Origin: Bacillota bacterium | GTDB taxonomy: Bacteria > Bacillota > UBA4882 > UBA8346 | Reading direction: 5' to 3' | Assembly (NCBI GenBank): GCA_023426245.1 | Contig: JAFABB010000013.1 | Location: forward strand, 1 to 37,058 | DNA: 37,058 bases | Shown: in pieces, positions 16,530 through 25,236 of the stretch | Numbering within the stretch: the stretch's first letter is position 1 | How the letters are laid out: each line of letters opens with the position of its first letter | Notes under the pieces: model-generated | The model's input: only the letters and a program-made list of their open reading frames with translations | The model's database searches: none | What the model was told of the DNA's origin: nothing | Translations under genes and position numbers: made by a program

Positions 16530-18143
16530 TCATCCTCCTAAGCCGGCATTCTGCATATCTCTTTTATATTCCATCGGATTTTTCTGATAATATTTTTTGA
16601 ACATATCACTAAAATGTTTCGGGTCATTGAAACCAACTTGTTCAGCTATTTCATAAGTTTTACAATCCGTGGTAAGCAGAATTTTTATGGCCCGTTCCAT
16701 TCGAACCTTGAGTAAATAATCCTTAAAATTCTGCCCGGTATGTTTTTTGTAAAAGGTGCTAAAATAGTTTGGATTCATGCAGGCAATGGCGGCAACACTT
16801 TCAAGAGTGACGTTCTGCTGAAAGTTATTTTCAATATAATCGTTAACTTTCTTGATATCCTGGACTTCCTTACCTTTTGTGTTGATACGGATATGGCCCA
16901 AAATTTCCTGGATATATTGAAACAGCCCTAAGGTAAGCTCTTCAAAAGTCGTGACTTTATTTAAATCATCATTGCCTTTTTTATTGACCCATGCCGGGTA
17001 AAGGCCAATATTAGATAATTCCCTGCTTAAATTGTTCGTTAGCCATAAAACGTAACGGATGGCTGATTCTTTATTGCCGTGAGATAAGTCCCGGATTATG
17101 TTTTCAATTTTGGATAAACTATGATCCAAGATTTCTTTTTCATTGGTTATCAATGCATCCCTCAGCTTTTTCTGTTCAAGATAGAGATCTTCTTCGCTGA
17201 ATTCATTTTTATAATTCCCATCCCAGTCATTGATGGAGCCATTACCGGAAAAAAACTTCCGCTCCAAGGCCTTAAGAGAGGAAAAATATGACTTGCGAAT
17301 ATCTTCAATATTCGAAACGGTTTCACCGATACCGATTGAAATTGTTTGATGAAGATTGTTTTTAACTTCCTCTTTTATTGAGCCGGCAATGGTCCGGCTT
17401 GTTTGCAACAACTGTTCGACGGACTCATGATTAAGAATTACTATCAACAGATCGTCCTTAAAAAATACATTTCCCGTCTGTATATTCTGGATAAAGTCAT
17501 GAACCCAATTCAATACCGAGTATTGGATAAGCTGGACCTCTTGAAGAGATAATGATGGCTTTTTTTCAGCCAAATCATCAATTTCTATCGATAAAACCAT
17601 AAAAAATTGCCGTTTGATGTCGATACCATAGGCACTGTAATCCTCGCTCAATTCCTGAAGGCTTCCATAACCATGAATCAATCTTGCCAATAAAGTTTCC
17701 CGGTAAGTATTTTTCCTCTCATTTTCATAACTTGATAACTTATTTCGGAGATTAACCTCTTCAACTTCTTTATCAATCAATAAAATTGCTTTCCGGATGG
17801 TTTGCTCAAGCTGAGTCTTGTCCACCGGCTTGATAATATAACCGAGCGCTCCAAAAGTTACAGCATCTCTGGCATAGGAAAATTCCTGATAACCACTAAG
17901 GAAGATGACCTTGGTCGGCAATTGGCTTTTTTTTATTGATTTCAAAAGCTCTATTCCGGTTTTTCCGGGCATGCAAATATCGGAAACCAAAATATCGGGG
18001 CGAAGTTGAAACAGCAGTTGCTCCGCTTGATTACCGTCAAAGGCTTCTCCTACGATATCCGCCTGAAAATTTTTCCATGGTAATAACTTTTTCAGGCCCT
18101 TAACAATGATGGGTTCATCATCAGCCAGTAAAATTCGAATCAC
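16530..18143 (-). CDS. YesN-type response regulator with AraC DNA-binding domain
   Basis: A 537-aa regulator. The receiver domain (about 1-120) shows LADDEP, the phospho-acceptor in DILVSDICMPG and the Lys in GYIIKPV. A long middle region (about 140-410) is the YesN-type linker. The C-terminal AraC domain (about 430-530) has two helix-turn-helix motifs, ending with the family signature VGFNDPKHFSDMFKKYYQKNPMEYK. It would activate genes for carbohydrate uptake once phosphorylated by the YesM-like kinase. The start is GTG at 18143, inside the end of the kinase gene (23-base overlap). It follows GH88 and transporter genes on the same strand, which is the usual neighbourhood for YesMN pairs controlling polysaccharide use. 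Confidence 0.94.
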   Translation of the reverse strand: MIRILLADDEPIIVKGLKKLLPWKNFQADIVGEAFDGNQAEQLLFQLRPDILVSDICMPGKTGIELLKSIKKSQLPTKVIFLSGYQEFSYARDAVTFGALGYIIKPVDKTQLEQTIRKAILLIDKEVEEVNLRNKLSSYENERKNTYRETLLARLIHGYGSLQELSEDYSAYGIDIKRQFFMVLSIEIDDLAEKKPSLSLQEVQLIQYSVLNWVHDFIQNIQTGNVFFKDDLLIVILNHESVEQLLQTSRTIAGSIKEEVKNNLHQTISIGIGETVSNIEDIRKSYFSSLKALERKFFSGNGSINDWDGNYKNEFSEEDLYLEQKKLRDALITNEKEILDHSLSKIENIIRDLSHGNKESAIRYVLWLTNNLSRELSNIGLYPAWVNKKGNDDLNKVTTFEELTLGLFQYIQEILGHIRINTKGKEVQDIKKVNDYIENNFQQNVTLESVAAIACMNPNYFSTFYKKHTGQNFKDYLLKVRMERAIKILLTTDCKTYEIAEQVGFNDPKHFSDMFKKYYQKNPMEYKRDMQNAGLGG

Positions 18144-19995
18144 GACGATTTGTGACCCCTTTCATAACAGGCATTACAATGGTTACTACAGTGCCAATTT
18201 TTTCCTGGCTCTTGATAACCAGGCCGAATTGCTCTCCAAAATGAAGCCGCAAGCGATCATGAACATTTTTTAAACCCACATTCTTCCAACCGTCCTGTGT
18301 AGGCTTCCCCATTGTTTCACTGGCCAACAGACGGGTAATTTCCGCCAAAGTTTCCGTCCTCATACCGACTCCATCGTCAAAAACGTTGATTTCCAAATTG
18401 GAGTCGGTGATTGCTCCGGAAATCATCACTCTTCCCCTGCCTTCTTTTGGTTTAAGGCCATGATTCACGGCGTTTTCGACTATCGGCTGAAGGGTCAGCT
18501 TCAAAATGCTTAAATTCATCAATTCATCCGGAACATTCAATACTAAATCAATTTTCCGTTCATACCGGGCTCGGACAAGTCCACAGTAATTTTGAACGAT
18601 TTCGAGCTCTTGCCCCAAAGTCACGGTATCATGTTCATAACCGATTATATATTTCAACTGAACCGCAAGCGCCTGAATCATATCCGCGACTTTTTCATCT
18701 CCGGTATCTATCGCACTCATGCGGATGACTTCCAGTGTGTTATATAAAAAATGCGGCCTGATTTGAGTCTTTAAAGCAGTTAATTCCGCTTCCTTTTGTT
18801 TTAACTGCGCCACATAAGACCGGGCGATATAATCCTGCAATTCATGGAGCATGTTGTTAAATCCCTTGGCCAGCTGACCCATTTCATCCTGGGTATCCGC
18901 TTCCACGCGGACGTTAAAATCACCTTTTTCAACTTTTTTCATTTGTTGGAGCATCTTTTGAACCGGCACCGAAAAGCCTTTAGAAAATGCCAAAGATACC
19001 GGGATCAGTGCCCCAATGCAAGCAACAATCACCAATACCAGAAAATTTTTAATCGCATTCACTTTCTTTGAAAGATCTTTCTGGTATACTTTGCCGACAA
19101 CCGTCCAATTTCCCCTCGGTACTCTCTGCGTTATGTAATAAGCAGCTCCATCACGAAAAACTCCGGTATAATCTTTTCCGGCGAAGATTGCCTTTCGCTG
19201 CAAATACCAATCCAGCTTGGTAGTGATTAGATGATAACGATTGCTGTAGATGCAACAGCCTTGATCATCAACGACATAAATTTCCCCATGTTCCCCCAGT
19301 GAAAGCCGGCTAAACAAATCGTTAAACACTTTTAAATCAACATCGATAAAAATAGCTCCCAGGATATTATCATTGTCATTGATTTGACTATGGTCCCAAT
19401 CATAATAATTGCGTGCAAACGTAATCACCCAATCCGCCGAATTGGTAAAATATTTTTCCCGGTGGGGCGGCTGGATGACAAAGCTTTTGGCATAAGCATT
19501 GATCTTTTTTAATTGTTGTTTAGGATTAAAAGAATCGACGTTAAATGGTGAAACGCCGCGTGAACTATAATAAGTATTGAAACTGTTATCGATTAGAATA
19601 ACCGTTTGAATATCGGATTTGGTGGCCAAAATATAGTTTACAAAGTCGGTGGTCATGTGCAAAGTCTGATATTCATCAACCTTATTCTTTCGCCGACTGG
19701 CGGTGGCTTTGAGCAGACAACTTAAATTACCGTAACCACTGATATTATAGGAGTACATCAGTTGAGTGATTTTGTTATAATCATGCAACATATTGTCCAA
19801 GCTTTTACTGGTAAATTCCAATAATTGCTGGAAATTGCTTACGGAAACCCGTTCGATGTTTCGCGAAAAGGTTTCCAAAGCGATATAACTTAAAATAAGC
19901 AATGGAATAAGTCCCACTGCAATAAAGGCCAAAGTAAACTTCTGAAAGATACTTTTGATTCCCAGGGGTTTTTGTTTCAAATGCACTCCATCCAT
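18121..19995 (-). CDS. YesM-type sensor histidine kinase
   Basis: A 624-aa membrane kinase. A transmembrane helix near residues 19-41, a large extracytoplasmic dCache-like sensor (about 45-300), a second helix near 305-330, a HAMP domain (about 330-385), and a His_kinase domain with the LytS/YesM-type phospho-acceptor site (IRPHFLYNTLE) followed by an ATPase domain (VENAVNHGLKP, FDDGVGM). This class senses extracellular sugars or their binding proteins. ATG 19995 is taken as the start because it overlaps the stop of a short leader frame (TGATG); a GTG directly before it and a TTG at 19980 are alternatives. The gene partly overlaps the YesN-type regulator and lies 150 bases from the GH88 gene. 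Confidence 0.93.
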   Translation of the reverse strand: MDGVHLKQKPLGIKSIFQKFTLAFIAVGLIPLLILSYIALETFSRNIERVSVSNFQQLLEFTSKSLDNMLHDYNKITQLMYSYNISGYGNLSCLLKATASRRKNKVDEYQTLHMTTDFVNYILATKSDIQTVILIDNSFNTYYSSRGVSPFNVDSFNPKQQLKKINAYAKSFVIQPPHREKYFTNSADWVITFARNYYDWDHSQINDNDNILGAIFIDVDLKVFNDLFSRLSLGEHGEIYVVDDQGCCIYSNRYHLITTKLDWYLQRKAIFAGKDYTGVFRDGAAYYITQRVPRGNWTVVGKVYQKDLSKKVNAIKNFLVLVIVACIGALIPVSLAFSKGFSVPVQKMLQQMKKVEKGDFNVRVEADTQDEMGQLAKGFNNMLHELQDYIARSYVAQLKQKEAELTALKTQIRPHFLYNTLEVIRMSAIDTGDEKVADMIQALAVQLKYIIGYEHDTVTLGQELEIVQNYCGLVRARYERKIDLVLNVPDELMNLSILKLTLQPIVENAVNHGLKPKEGRGRVMISGAITDSNLEINVFDDGVGMRTETLAEITRLLASETMGKPTQDGWKNVGLKNVHDRLRLHFGEQFGLVIKSQEKIGTVVTIVMPVMKGVTNRRDSNFTG

Positions 19996-20036
19996 CACCC
20001 TTTGATCAAAAACCTGCTTCTCCGGCTCCCTGCCAT
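19995..20036 (-). CDS. Possible 13-codon leader peptide before the YesM-type kinase
   Basis: ATG 20036 has AGGAG nine bases upstream and opens MAGSRRSRFLIKG, whose TGA stop shares its A with the kinase ATG (TGATG). The kinase start itself has a poor ribosome site, so translation may depend on termination of this leader. It is short and may instead reflect an upstream in-frame non-ATG start. Confidence 0.35.
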   Translation of the reverse strand: MAGSRRSRFLIKG

Positions 20037-20147
20037 CAATCTTTACTCCTATGTTACATATACGGTATTATATAATATAATCCTGCAGTGTTGCTCTTTT
20101 AGGATCGGTCCGAACATTATTCCCCCTGTTTAAAAATCAGTCCCCCG

Positions 20148-21251
20148 TTAAAACAGCCCTTCGAATCCATTTAATTGCATCAAAGCCTCAAGAAAAAAAT
20201 AATCCCCATATATCAAAGATGTTTCCAGCTCCCTCCCCCGGGCATGAAACGCCGTACATCCCTTAATAATCAGCGCTTCATCCTCATCCCAATTCGTATA
20301 ATTTTCGTACAGGGACGCGATAATTTTTTCCGCGCTCATCCGATAATCGGCCTGTTCTTCCGGGATAACCAGTTTGGATAAGAGCAGTAATCCACCGGCG
20401 GCTATTGCTGCCGCACTGGAATCTTTATAAATATTGATATCGCCGGGAGCTTTAAAATCGGCAAATGGTACTTGGTCCTCCGGTAAATGGGAGATGAAAT
20501 AGCGGGCCACTCTTTTGGCCGTATTGACAAAATCCTGCCTTCCCGTATATTTGGCGCCAATGGCAAAACCGTATAGTGCCCAAGCGGCCCCGCGGCTCCA
20601 CGCAGACTCGGGAGAATACCCCTGTCCGCCGAAATTTTGAATGTATTCTCCGGTGAATGGATTAAATTCACAAATATGCTTTGACGAGCCGTCGTCTTGA
20701 ATGAAGTTTTTAATTACCGTTTGGGAATGGGCCTGTGCGATATGGGAAAAACGTGGATCTTTCGTATATTCGGAGGCCCAGTAAAGAATCGCCAGATTCA
20801 TCATACAGTCAATAATGGCCCAACCGACATGGTCGTCATTCCAAGCCCTGATAAAAGAGCCGACATGATTAAAACGGGAAGCCAGAATGCTTGCAGCCAA
20901 ATAGCCGCGTTTAGCCGCCGTTTGATTACCGGTGAGTTTATAATCAGCCACTGCAGAAATGTGCCACATAAAACCCACATCATGATGTAAACCGTAAAAG
21001 TTGCGTAGTGCATTATCCAATTTTTCTTCAACGCGGACGGCCAAATCAGCATAAGTTTGCTGCTTGGTTTGGCTGTATGCCAGCCAAAGGATTCCCGGCC
21101 AAAAACCGTTGGTCCACCAACAGATATCCGTCTCTGTTTTATCGTCGAATTTTCCATCCCTGGTCCAATATGGGATCTCATCACCAATCCTGGCGCTGGT
21201 TAACTCCAGCTTCGCCAAAACCTTATTCAAAGCTTCTGCTTGATTAAACAT
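20148..21251 (-). CDS. GH88 unsaturated glucuronyl hydrolase
   Basis: A 367-aa cytoplasmic enzyme with the alpha6/alpha6-barrel pattern of glycoside hydrolase family 88. It would hydrate the double bond of unsaturated uronic acids at the end of lyase-made oligosaccharides and so release the sugar. Seen: WWTNGFWPGILW; HHDVGFMWHISA, which holds one of the two catalytic aspartates; the second Asp region AIIDCMMNLAILYWAS; SRGAAWALYGFA; and DSSAAAIAAGGLLLL near the end. GH105 is the nearest alternative, but the SRGAAW block and length favour GH88. ATG 21251 has AGGGG upstream; an in-frame GTG at 21260 is less likely. It follows the transporter genes closely (37 bases), so imported oligosaccharides are likely its substrate. 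Confidence 0.92.
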   Translation of the reverse strand: MFNQAEALNKVLAKLELTSARIGDEIPYWTRDGKFDDKTETDICWWTNGFWPGILWLAYSQTKQQTYADLAVRVEEKLDNALRNFYGLHHDVGFMWHISAVADYKLTGNQTAAKRGYLAASILASRFNHVGSFIRAWNDDHVGWAIIDCMMNLAILYWASEYTKDPRFSHIAQAHSQTVIKNFIQDDGSSKHICEFNPFTGEYIQNFGGQGYSPESAWSRGAAWALYGFAIGAKYTGRQDFVNTAKRVARYFISHLPEDQVPFADFKAPGDINIYKDSSAAAIAAGGLLLLSKLVIPEEQADYRMSAEKIIASLYENYTNWDEDEALIIKGCTAFHARGRELETSLIYGDYFFLEALMQLNGFEGLF

Positions 21252-21288
21252 CCAAAGCACCCCTATTTTTTATTCTTTCCCTTTCAAG

Positions 21289-22143
21289 TTACCCCTTAAC
21301 GGTACCGGCGGTGATGCCTTTGACAAAAAACTTTTGTAAAAAAACAAAGATGAAGATAAGCGGAATCATGGAGCAAAAACTACCGGCAAATAGTACATCC
21401 CAGCGACTTGCCAATTCGCCGACATAGGAATAGATTTCGACATTGACGGTCTTCGCCTGATTGGATGGCAACACCAGCAGCGGCATTAAAAAATCATTCC
21501 AGATACCCAGTCCCTGCAAGATAATCATACTGGCAGTACAGGGCCCCAACAAGGGAAAAACGATCTTCCAAAACGTTCCAAAACTAGTGCAGCCGTCGAT
21601 AGCCGCCGATTCCTCAATTTCTTTGGGAATGCCTTTGATAAAACTGGTGAAAAGTAAAGTTCCAAAACCGGTGGCGCCGGAGATATAGACAACTATCGGT
21701 CCATACGCCTTGCCAAACAAATGCAACCATTTCATTTCCCGGAATAGTGGAATCATATAAGCCTGAAAGGGAATCATCATTCCACTAAGGAAAAAGAGAT
21801 AGACCCAAGAAGTGATCCAAGATTTCCGTCGTTCAATGACATAAGCGGCCATAGGAATCACCAGAATCATCAAAGCTGTCGAGGTGGCCGTTAAAAAAGC
21901 GCTCATGACAACCGCTTGCGGAAATCGGGTTTGATTCCATAAGTAAATAAAATTGTCCAAATGCAAAGCGGAAGGCAAAGCAATTGCATCCCGCATAATT
22001 TCACCCTGGGTTTTAAAAGCCGAAATCGTACTGAAATAAATGGGGTAAAAAAACAGAAAAGCGATAATTCCAGCCAATGCAAACAACAAAATGTCCAGCT
22101 TTTTCCCCTTTTCCATCGGCCCTAAATTCCTAATAATTCCCAT
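21289..22143 (-). CDS. Carbohydrate ABC transporter permease (MalG/UgpE type)
   Basis: A 284-aa inner-membrane permease with six predicted helices and the EAA loop (EIEESAAIDGCTSFGTFWKIVFPLLGP) that contacts the ATPase. CUT1-family partner of the permease encoded just upstream. ATG 22143 lies two bases after the previous stop (TAA C ATG), with GGGAGGTGG upstream inside the preceding gene. Together with the binding protein it would import oligosaccharides for the GH88 enzyme. No ATPase gene is present in the cluster, as is common for CUT1 systems that share an MsmX-type ATPase. Confidence 0.95.
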   Translation of the reverse strand: MGIIRNLGPMEKGKKLDILLFALAGIIAFLFFYPIYFSTISAFKTQGEIMRDAIALPSALHLDNFIYLWNQTRFPQAVVMSAFLTATSTALMILVIPMAAYVIERRKSWITSWVYLFFLSGMMIPFQAYMIPLFREMKWLHLFGKAYGPIVVYISGATGFGTLLFTSFIKGIPKEIEESAAIDGCTSFGTFWKIVFPLLGPCTASMIILQGLGIWNDFLMPLLVLPSNQAKTVNVEIYSYVGELASRWDVLFAGSFCSMIPLIFIFVFLQKFFVKGITAGTVKG

Positions 22144-22144
22144 G

Positions 22145-23032
22145 TTACAGTTCCACCTCCCGTTTCCTAAGCAAACTTACTTGAATGGTTGCAAATATCA
22201 ATGTAATCCCGAAAAGCACCATTGCTAACGCAGTTCCATAACCCTGTCTGGCGTCGGCAAAAGCAACCTTATAAATCTGATAGGCAATGGTTTCCGTGGC
22301 AAATCCGGGGCCGCCATCGGTCATAACGGCAATCTGATCGAAGACTTTTAAGCCGCCGATGAGGGAAAGCGTGAAATTAACGGTTAGCGTGCCGGCCAGT
22401 AAGGGAAACGTCAGATGGCGAAACTGTTGAAATCCGCTGGCGCCATCGATTTTTGAAGCTTCCAGCAATTCCTGGGGTATTCCTTGCAAGCCTGCCAAAT
22501 AAATTATCATGTAATAACCGGCGCTTTTCCATAGCAAAGTGATCATAATGGAAACCAAAGCAATGTGGGGATCGCCCAACCAATTCACCTTGAAAGCTCC
22601 CAGATGAATCAGGTCAAGCATTTGGTTGATCACTCCAAAACTATAATTCATCATCACCGACCATATGAAGCCGGTGATAATACCGCTCAAGAGTACCGGA
22701 AGATAAATCATGCTCCGAAAAAAACTCTTGAACCACCGTATTTTATCGACCAATAGCGCAAGCATCAATGCAATTACATTTTCAAGGAGGGTTACGGTTA
22801 TCGCAATCCCCAACGTATTTTTCAAAGCCACGTAGAATCGGGAATCATGGAACATGTCCGTGAAATTCCGCAAGCCGACAAATGGCATCAACGCGCTCAA
22901 ACCGTCCCATGAAGTGAGACTGTAATAAAAACTTGATATGGCGGGAACAATTACAAATCCGGTATACAATAAAAAAGCGGGCAATAATAAAAAATAGGAT
23001 ATTTCCCGGACAAGGCGGCCTTCTTTAACCAT
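22145..23032 (-). CDS. Carbohydrate ABC transporter permease (MalF/UgpA type)
   Basis: A 295-aa inner-membrane protein with about six helices and the EAA loop (ELLEASKIDGASGFQQFRHLTFPLL). Family: CUT1 permeases, first of the pair. ATG 23032 (MVKEGRLVREISYF) has GGGAG seven bases upstream; the frame is open to 23107 but those 25 extra residues are unlike the family. A 210-base gap with two short hairpins separates it from the binding-protein gene. Confidence 0.95.
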   Translation of the reverse strand: MVKEGRLVREISYFLLLPAFLLYTGFVIVPAISSFYYSLTSWDGLSALMPFVGLRNFTDMFHDSRFYVALKNTLGIAITVTLLENVIALMLALLVDKIRWFKSFFRSMIYLPVLLSGIITGFIWSVMMNYSFGVINQMLDLIHLGAFKVNWLGDPHIALVSIMITLLWKSAGYYMIIYLAGLQGIPQELLEASKIDGASGFQQFRHLTFPLLAGTLTVNFTLSLIGGLKVFDQIAVMTDGGPGFATETIAYQIYKVAFADARQGYGTALAMVLFGITLIFATIQVSLLRKREVEL

Positions 23033-23203
23033 GCTGTTTCTCCCTTTAATTTGGAAGCTGCCGCAAAAGTATTTCAAAATCGATGAGATTGACATTGTTT
23101 TGCCCAATAAACATCTGAAAGTTAATAGATTATATCTCTCTATCGATGAATTTCCGTTTGCAACAGCTCCGTTTTCTACAACTGATTCCTGGAGGATGAA
23201 GCG

Positions 23204-23229
23204 GGTTCCCCCGGAACCGGCAGCGCCGG
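23204..23229 (-). repeat. Hairpin pair after the binding-protein gene
   Basis: GGTTCC-CCC-GGAACC (23204-23218) and the overlapping CCGG-CAGCG-CCGG (23217-23229) form stable stem-loops just past the binding-protein stop. No T-tract follows on the minus strand, so this is more likely a 3'-end stabiliser or processing site that keeps binding protein above permease than a terminator. Confidence 0.5.
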
Positions 23230-23242
23230 TATCTTTACGGGA

Positions 23243-24526
23243 TTATTTTTTTAAAGGATTAAAATCGCGTGCTTCTTTATCAAATTCTTCGTCCATCTGT
23301 TTTAATCCATCGCGGACACTGACCATGCCCAAAGCCATCTCCTGAACTTTCTTGTAAGTCCAGTTCCGGAAAGGCGGCGGCAATTCATTGAAACCCGCTC
23401 CCTGATTCCAGTTGAGAGCTTTTGGAGCCTTGGCATAGGCCGTCAACATCTTTTTCATCACCGGAGTCATTTCATAGTCAGGAGTCCATTTCGTTGTGGG
23501 AAAAGTATTTGAGACCTTGCAATACTTCGTATATTGTTCCTTGCTCATAAAAAACCTGACGAATTTGACAAAAGCTTTTACTTTTTCAGGATTTTTGGCG
23601 GCTGTAGCCGATAAAGCCCACCCGTCTTTGGTAGAACCACCCGTTAAATTGATCTTGCCTTTAGCATCCGGAACCGGGAACCATCCAAGCTCAAGGCCAG
23701 GATCGGCGCTCATAATCTGCTGGATCTCAAAGGGTCCGGAGTAAAGCATGGCGGCTTTGCCGCTGACCAAAATCGATGGGCATTGGGCTTCCGTGGTACT
23801 CATGAAACTTTGTTCCACATATCCTTTGGTAAACAGTTCCACCAATTGTTTCATTCCCGCGGCAAAATCGGCGTCGCTGAAATGGACTTTACCAGCATAG
23901 CGCTGGGCGATCCAGTTCTGATTTTTAATACCGACGCTGTCAACCCAAAACTTGGAAAACAAAAAGCCCATATGCCAAATATCTTTGATTCCGGCAACAA
24001 TGGGGGCTTTGCCTTTGGATTTGATTTTTTCACAAAGCTGCAGGAATTCACCGTAAGTTTTCGGCTCCTGCCAACCATTTTCCAGAAAAAGTTTCTGGTC
24101 ATAAAACATGCCCATAGGGTACATCGCCGCGAACGGCGCCGTATAAACCGTGTCATAAATAGGAATGGTTTTTGCGTACAAGCCGAGCAGTTCTTTTGGC
24201 AAAGGAGCTAATTTACCGGCCCGGACAAACATCGGCGCGTCCCGCATTTCCATAAAATCCGGAAACTCGCCGACCGAATCCTTAATCTTCAGAATATCGG
24301 CATAAGCGCCCTGGGAAATTGAAAGATCTTCCTCGATTTTAATACGGGGATTAACCTTCATGAAAGCGATAATGGATTCATGAATCAACTGTTTATTTAA
24401 TGGATCACCCGGAGCATAAATTACGCTCAATTTCACTTCCTTAGGAGCCGCCATGGCGAAATTACTCATCAGTAACATAAGCACCAAACAACAGACTCCA
24501 GTGATTGCGAAAACCCTTTTTTTCAT
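23243..24526 (-). CDS. Extracellular solute-binding protein for carbohydrate (CUT1 family)
   Basis: A 427-aa exported binding protein with signal peptide (MKKRVFAITGVCCLV...NFAMA cut to APKEVKL). No lipobox cysteine is visible at the cut site (the CC lies inside the hydrophobic core), so it may be periplasmic rather than a lipoprotein, which suits a diderm host. The fold follows the family-1 pattern: KLSVIYAPGDPLNK, NPRIKIEEDLS, a central PMGMFYDQKLFLENGWQEPKTYGEF block and GGSTKDGWALSATAKN-type ligand loop. It heads the carbohydrate operon behind a promoter overlapped by an inverted repeat, with strong Shine-Dalgarno (AAAGGAGG). Ligand unknown; the GH88 neighbour points to unsaturated uronic-acid oligosaccharides. 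Confidence 0.94.
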   Translation of the reverse strand: MKKRVFAITGVCCLVLMLLMSNFAMAAPKEVKLSVIYAPGDPLNKQLIHESIIAFMKVNPRIKIEEDLSISQGAYADILKIKDSVGEFPDFMEMRDAPMFVRAGKLAPLPKELLGLYAKTIPIYDTVYTAPFAAMYPMGMFYDQKLFLENGWQEPKTYGEFLQLCEKIKSKGKAPIVAGIKDIWHMGFLFSKFWVDSVGIKNQNWIAQRYAGKVHFSDADFAAGMKQLVELFTKGYVEQSFMSTTEAQCPSILVSGKAAMLYSGPFEIQQIMSADPGLELGWFPVPDAKGKINLTGGSTKDGWALSATAAKNPEKVKAFVKFVRFFMSKEQYTKYCKVSNTFPTTKWTPDYEMTPVMKKMLTAYAKAPKALNWNQGAGFNELPPPFRNWTYKKVQEMALGMVSVRDGLKQMDEEFDKEARDFNPLKK

Positions 24527-24560
24527 AAACTCTTTCCTCCTTTTAATCCGAAAATCTTTT

Positions 24561-24589
24561 ATAATATAATTGTAACTTTAACGTTACAA
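24561..24589 (-). promoter_or_regulatory. Promoter of the carbohydrate operon with overlapping inverted repeat
   Basis: Minus-strand -35 TTGTAA (24589-24584) and -10 TATTAT (24566-24561), spacer 17. A perfect 7-bp inverted repeat (TTGTAAC-6-GTTACAA, 24570-24589) covers the -35 and most of the spacer, a position suited to an operator. Which protein binds is unknown. Confidence 0.55.
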
Positions 24590-24645
24590 TTTCTAAAGGA
24601 ACTTTTTCCAGAAAAAAGGGGACTTTTTTCAGGTATTGAACCACT

Positions 24646-24677
24646 AAAAAAGTACCCCCGATAAAGGCGGTACTTTT
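24646..24677 (-). terminator. Terminator of the PepSY-like gene
   Basis: AAAAGTACC (24677-24669) pairs with GGTACTTTT on the minus strand, with two inner C-G pairs past one mismatch, followed by a T-run. It lies 37 bases past the stop at 24715 and ahead of the carbohydrate promoter. Confidence 0.8.
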
Positions 24678-24714
24678 CAAGCCGACTATCCTTATGAAGA
24701 TTCTCTCCAACCCA

Positions 24715-25071
24715 TTACTTTTTAGCAGCTTGGGTTGGGGTTGTTCCTGATTTCGCAGCGGCTGGTACGGCATCCCCGACATCCTTTAAAATTTTGCCGG
24801 AATTTCCGCCAATCTTAAGGGTTCGATTGCCGTTTGCTTCCGAAAGCTTTACAATATAGATTTTACCGCTTAATTGAACATTGATTACTTTGGCATCCTT
24901 ATGAGCGTTTAATGCAATTTGGGTGGCATCACCCTGAGTGAGTTTCAACTTTGCAGTAATACTTACCGGAGCTTTTGCCGGTTTGGTGTTGCCGGCGGCA
25001 AATACTACTCCTGCTGAGATAACCAGGGCAACGGCTAAACTTACAACGAATAACTTCCTACTTTTCTTCAT
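24715..25071 (-). CDS. Small secreted PepSY-like protein
   Basis: A 118-aa exported protein: signal peptide MKKSRKLFVVSLAVALV...GVVFA, then a single PepSY-like repeat (about 35-95; LTQGDATQIALNAHKDAKVINVQLSGKI..., with IGGNSGKIL closing the repeat) and a low-complexity tail rich in Ala, Thr and Lys. PepSY domains commonly occur beside OmpR-type two-component systems and are thought to inhibit or bind at the cell envelope. ATG 25071 is preceded by AAGGAGA; earlier in-frame starts lack a good site. Monocistronic, with its own promoter bearing two 11-bp direct repeats and a clear terminator. Confidence 0.8.
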   Translation of the reverse strand: MKKSRKLFVVSLAVALVISAGVVFAAGNTKPAKAPVSITAKLKLTQGDATQIALNAHKDAKVINVQLSGKIYIVKLSEANGNRTLKIGGNSGKILKDVGDAVPAAAKSGTTPTQAAKK

Positions 25072-25138
25072 TGGCTTCGATCTCCTTTTCATCAATTTTG
25101 AATCCATGGTTATCTTAGCCAATAACGGTTAGAATCCC

Positions 25139-25178
25139 GTTATAAAAGAATTAGAACTGGATGAGAATTGGATGAGAA
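25139..25178 (-). promoter_or_regulatory. PepSY-gene promoter with two 11-bp-spaced direct repeats
   Basis: Minus-strand -10 TATAAC (25144-25139) and -35-position TTCTCA (25167-25162), spacer 17. The 10-mer TTCTCATCCA occurs twice, at 25178-25169 and 25167-25158, exactly 11 bases apart and covering the -35. Tandem half-sites at one helical turn are typical of OmpR/PhoB-type dimers. Confidence 0.6.
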
Positions 25179-25236
25179 TTTTTCAGCCGTATTGTTCCAA
25201 CCCTCACCGGGAGCGTTTTTCCTAAAATCGTCCGCA

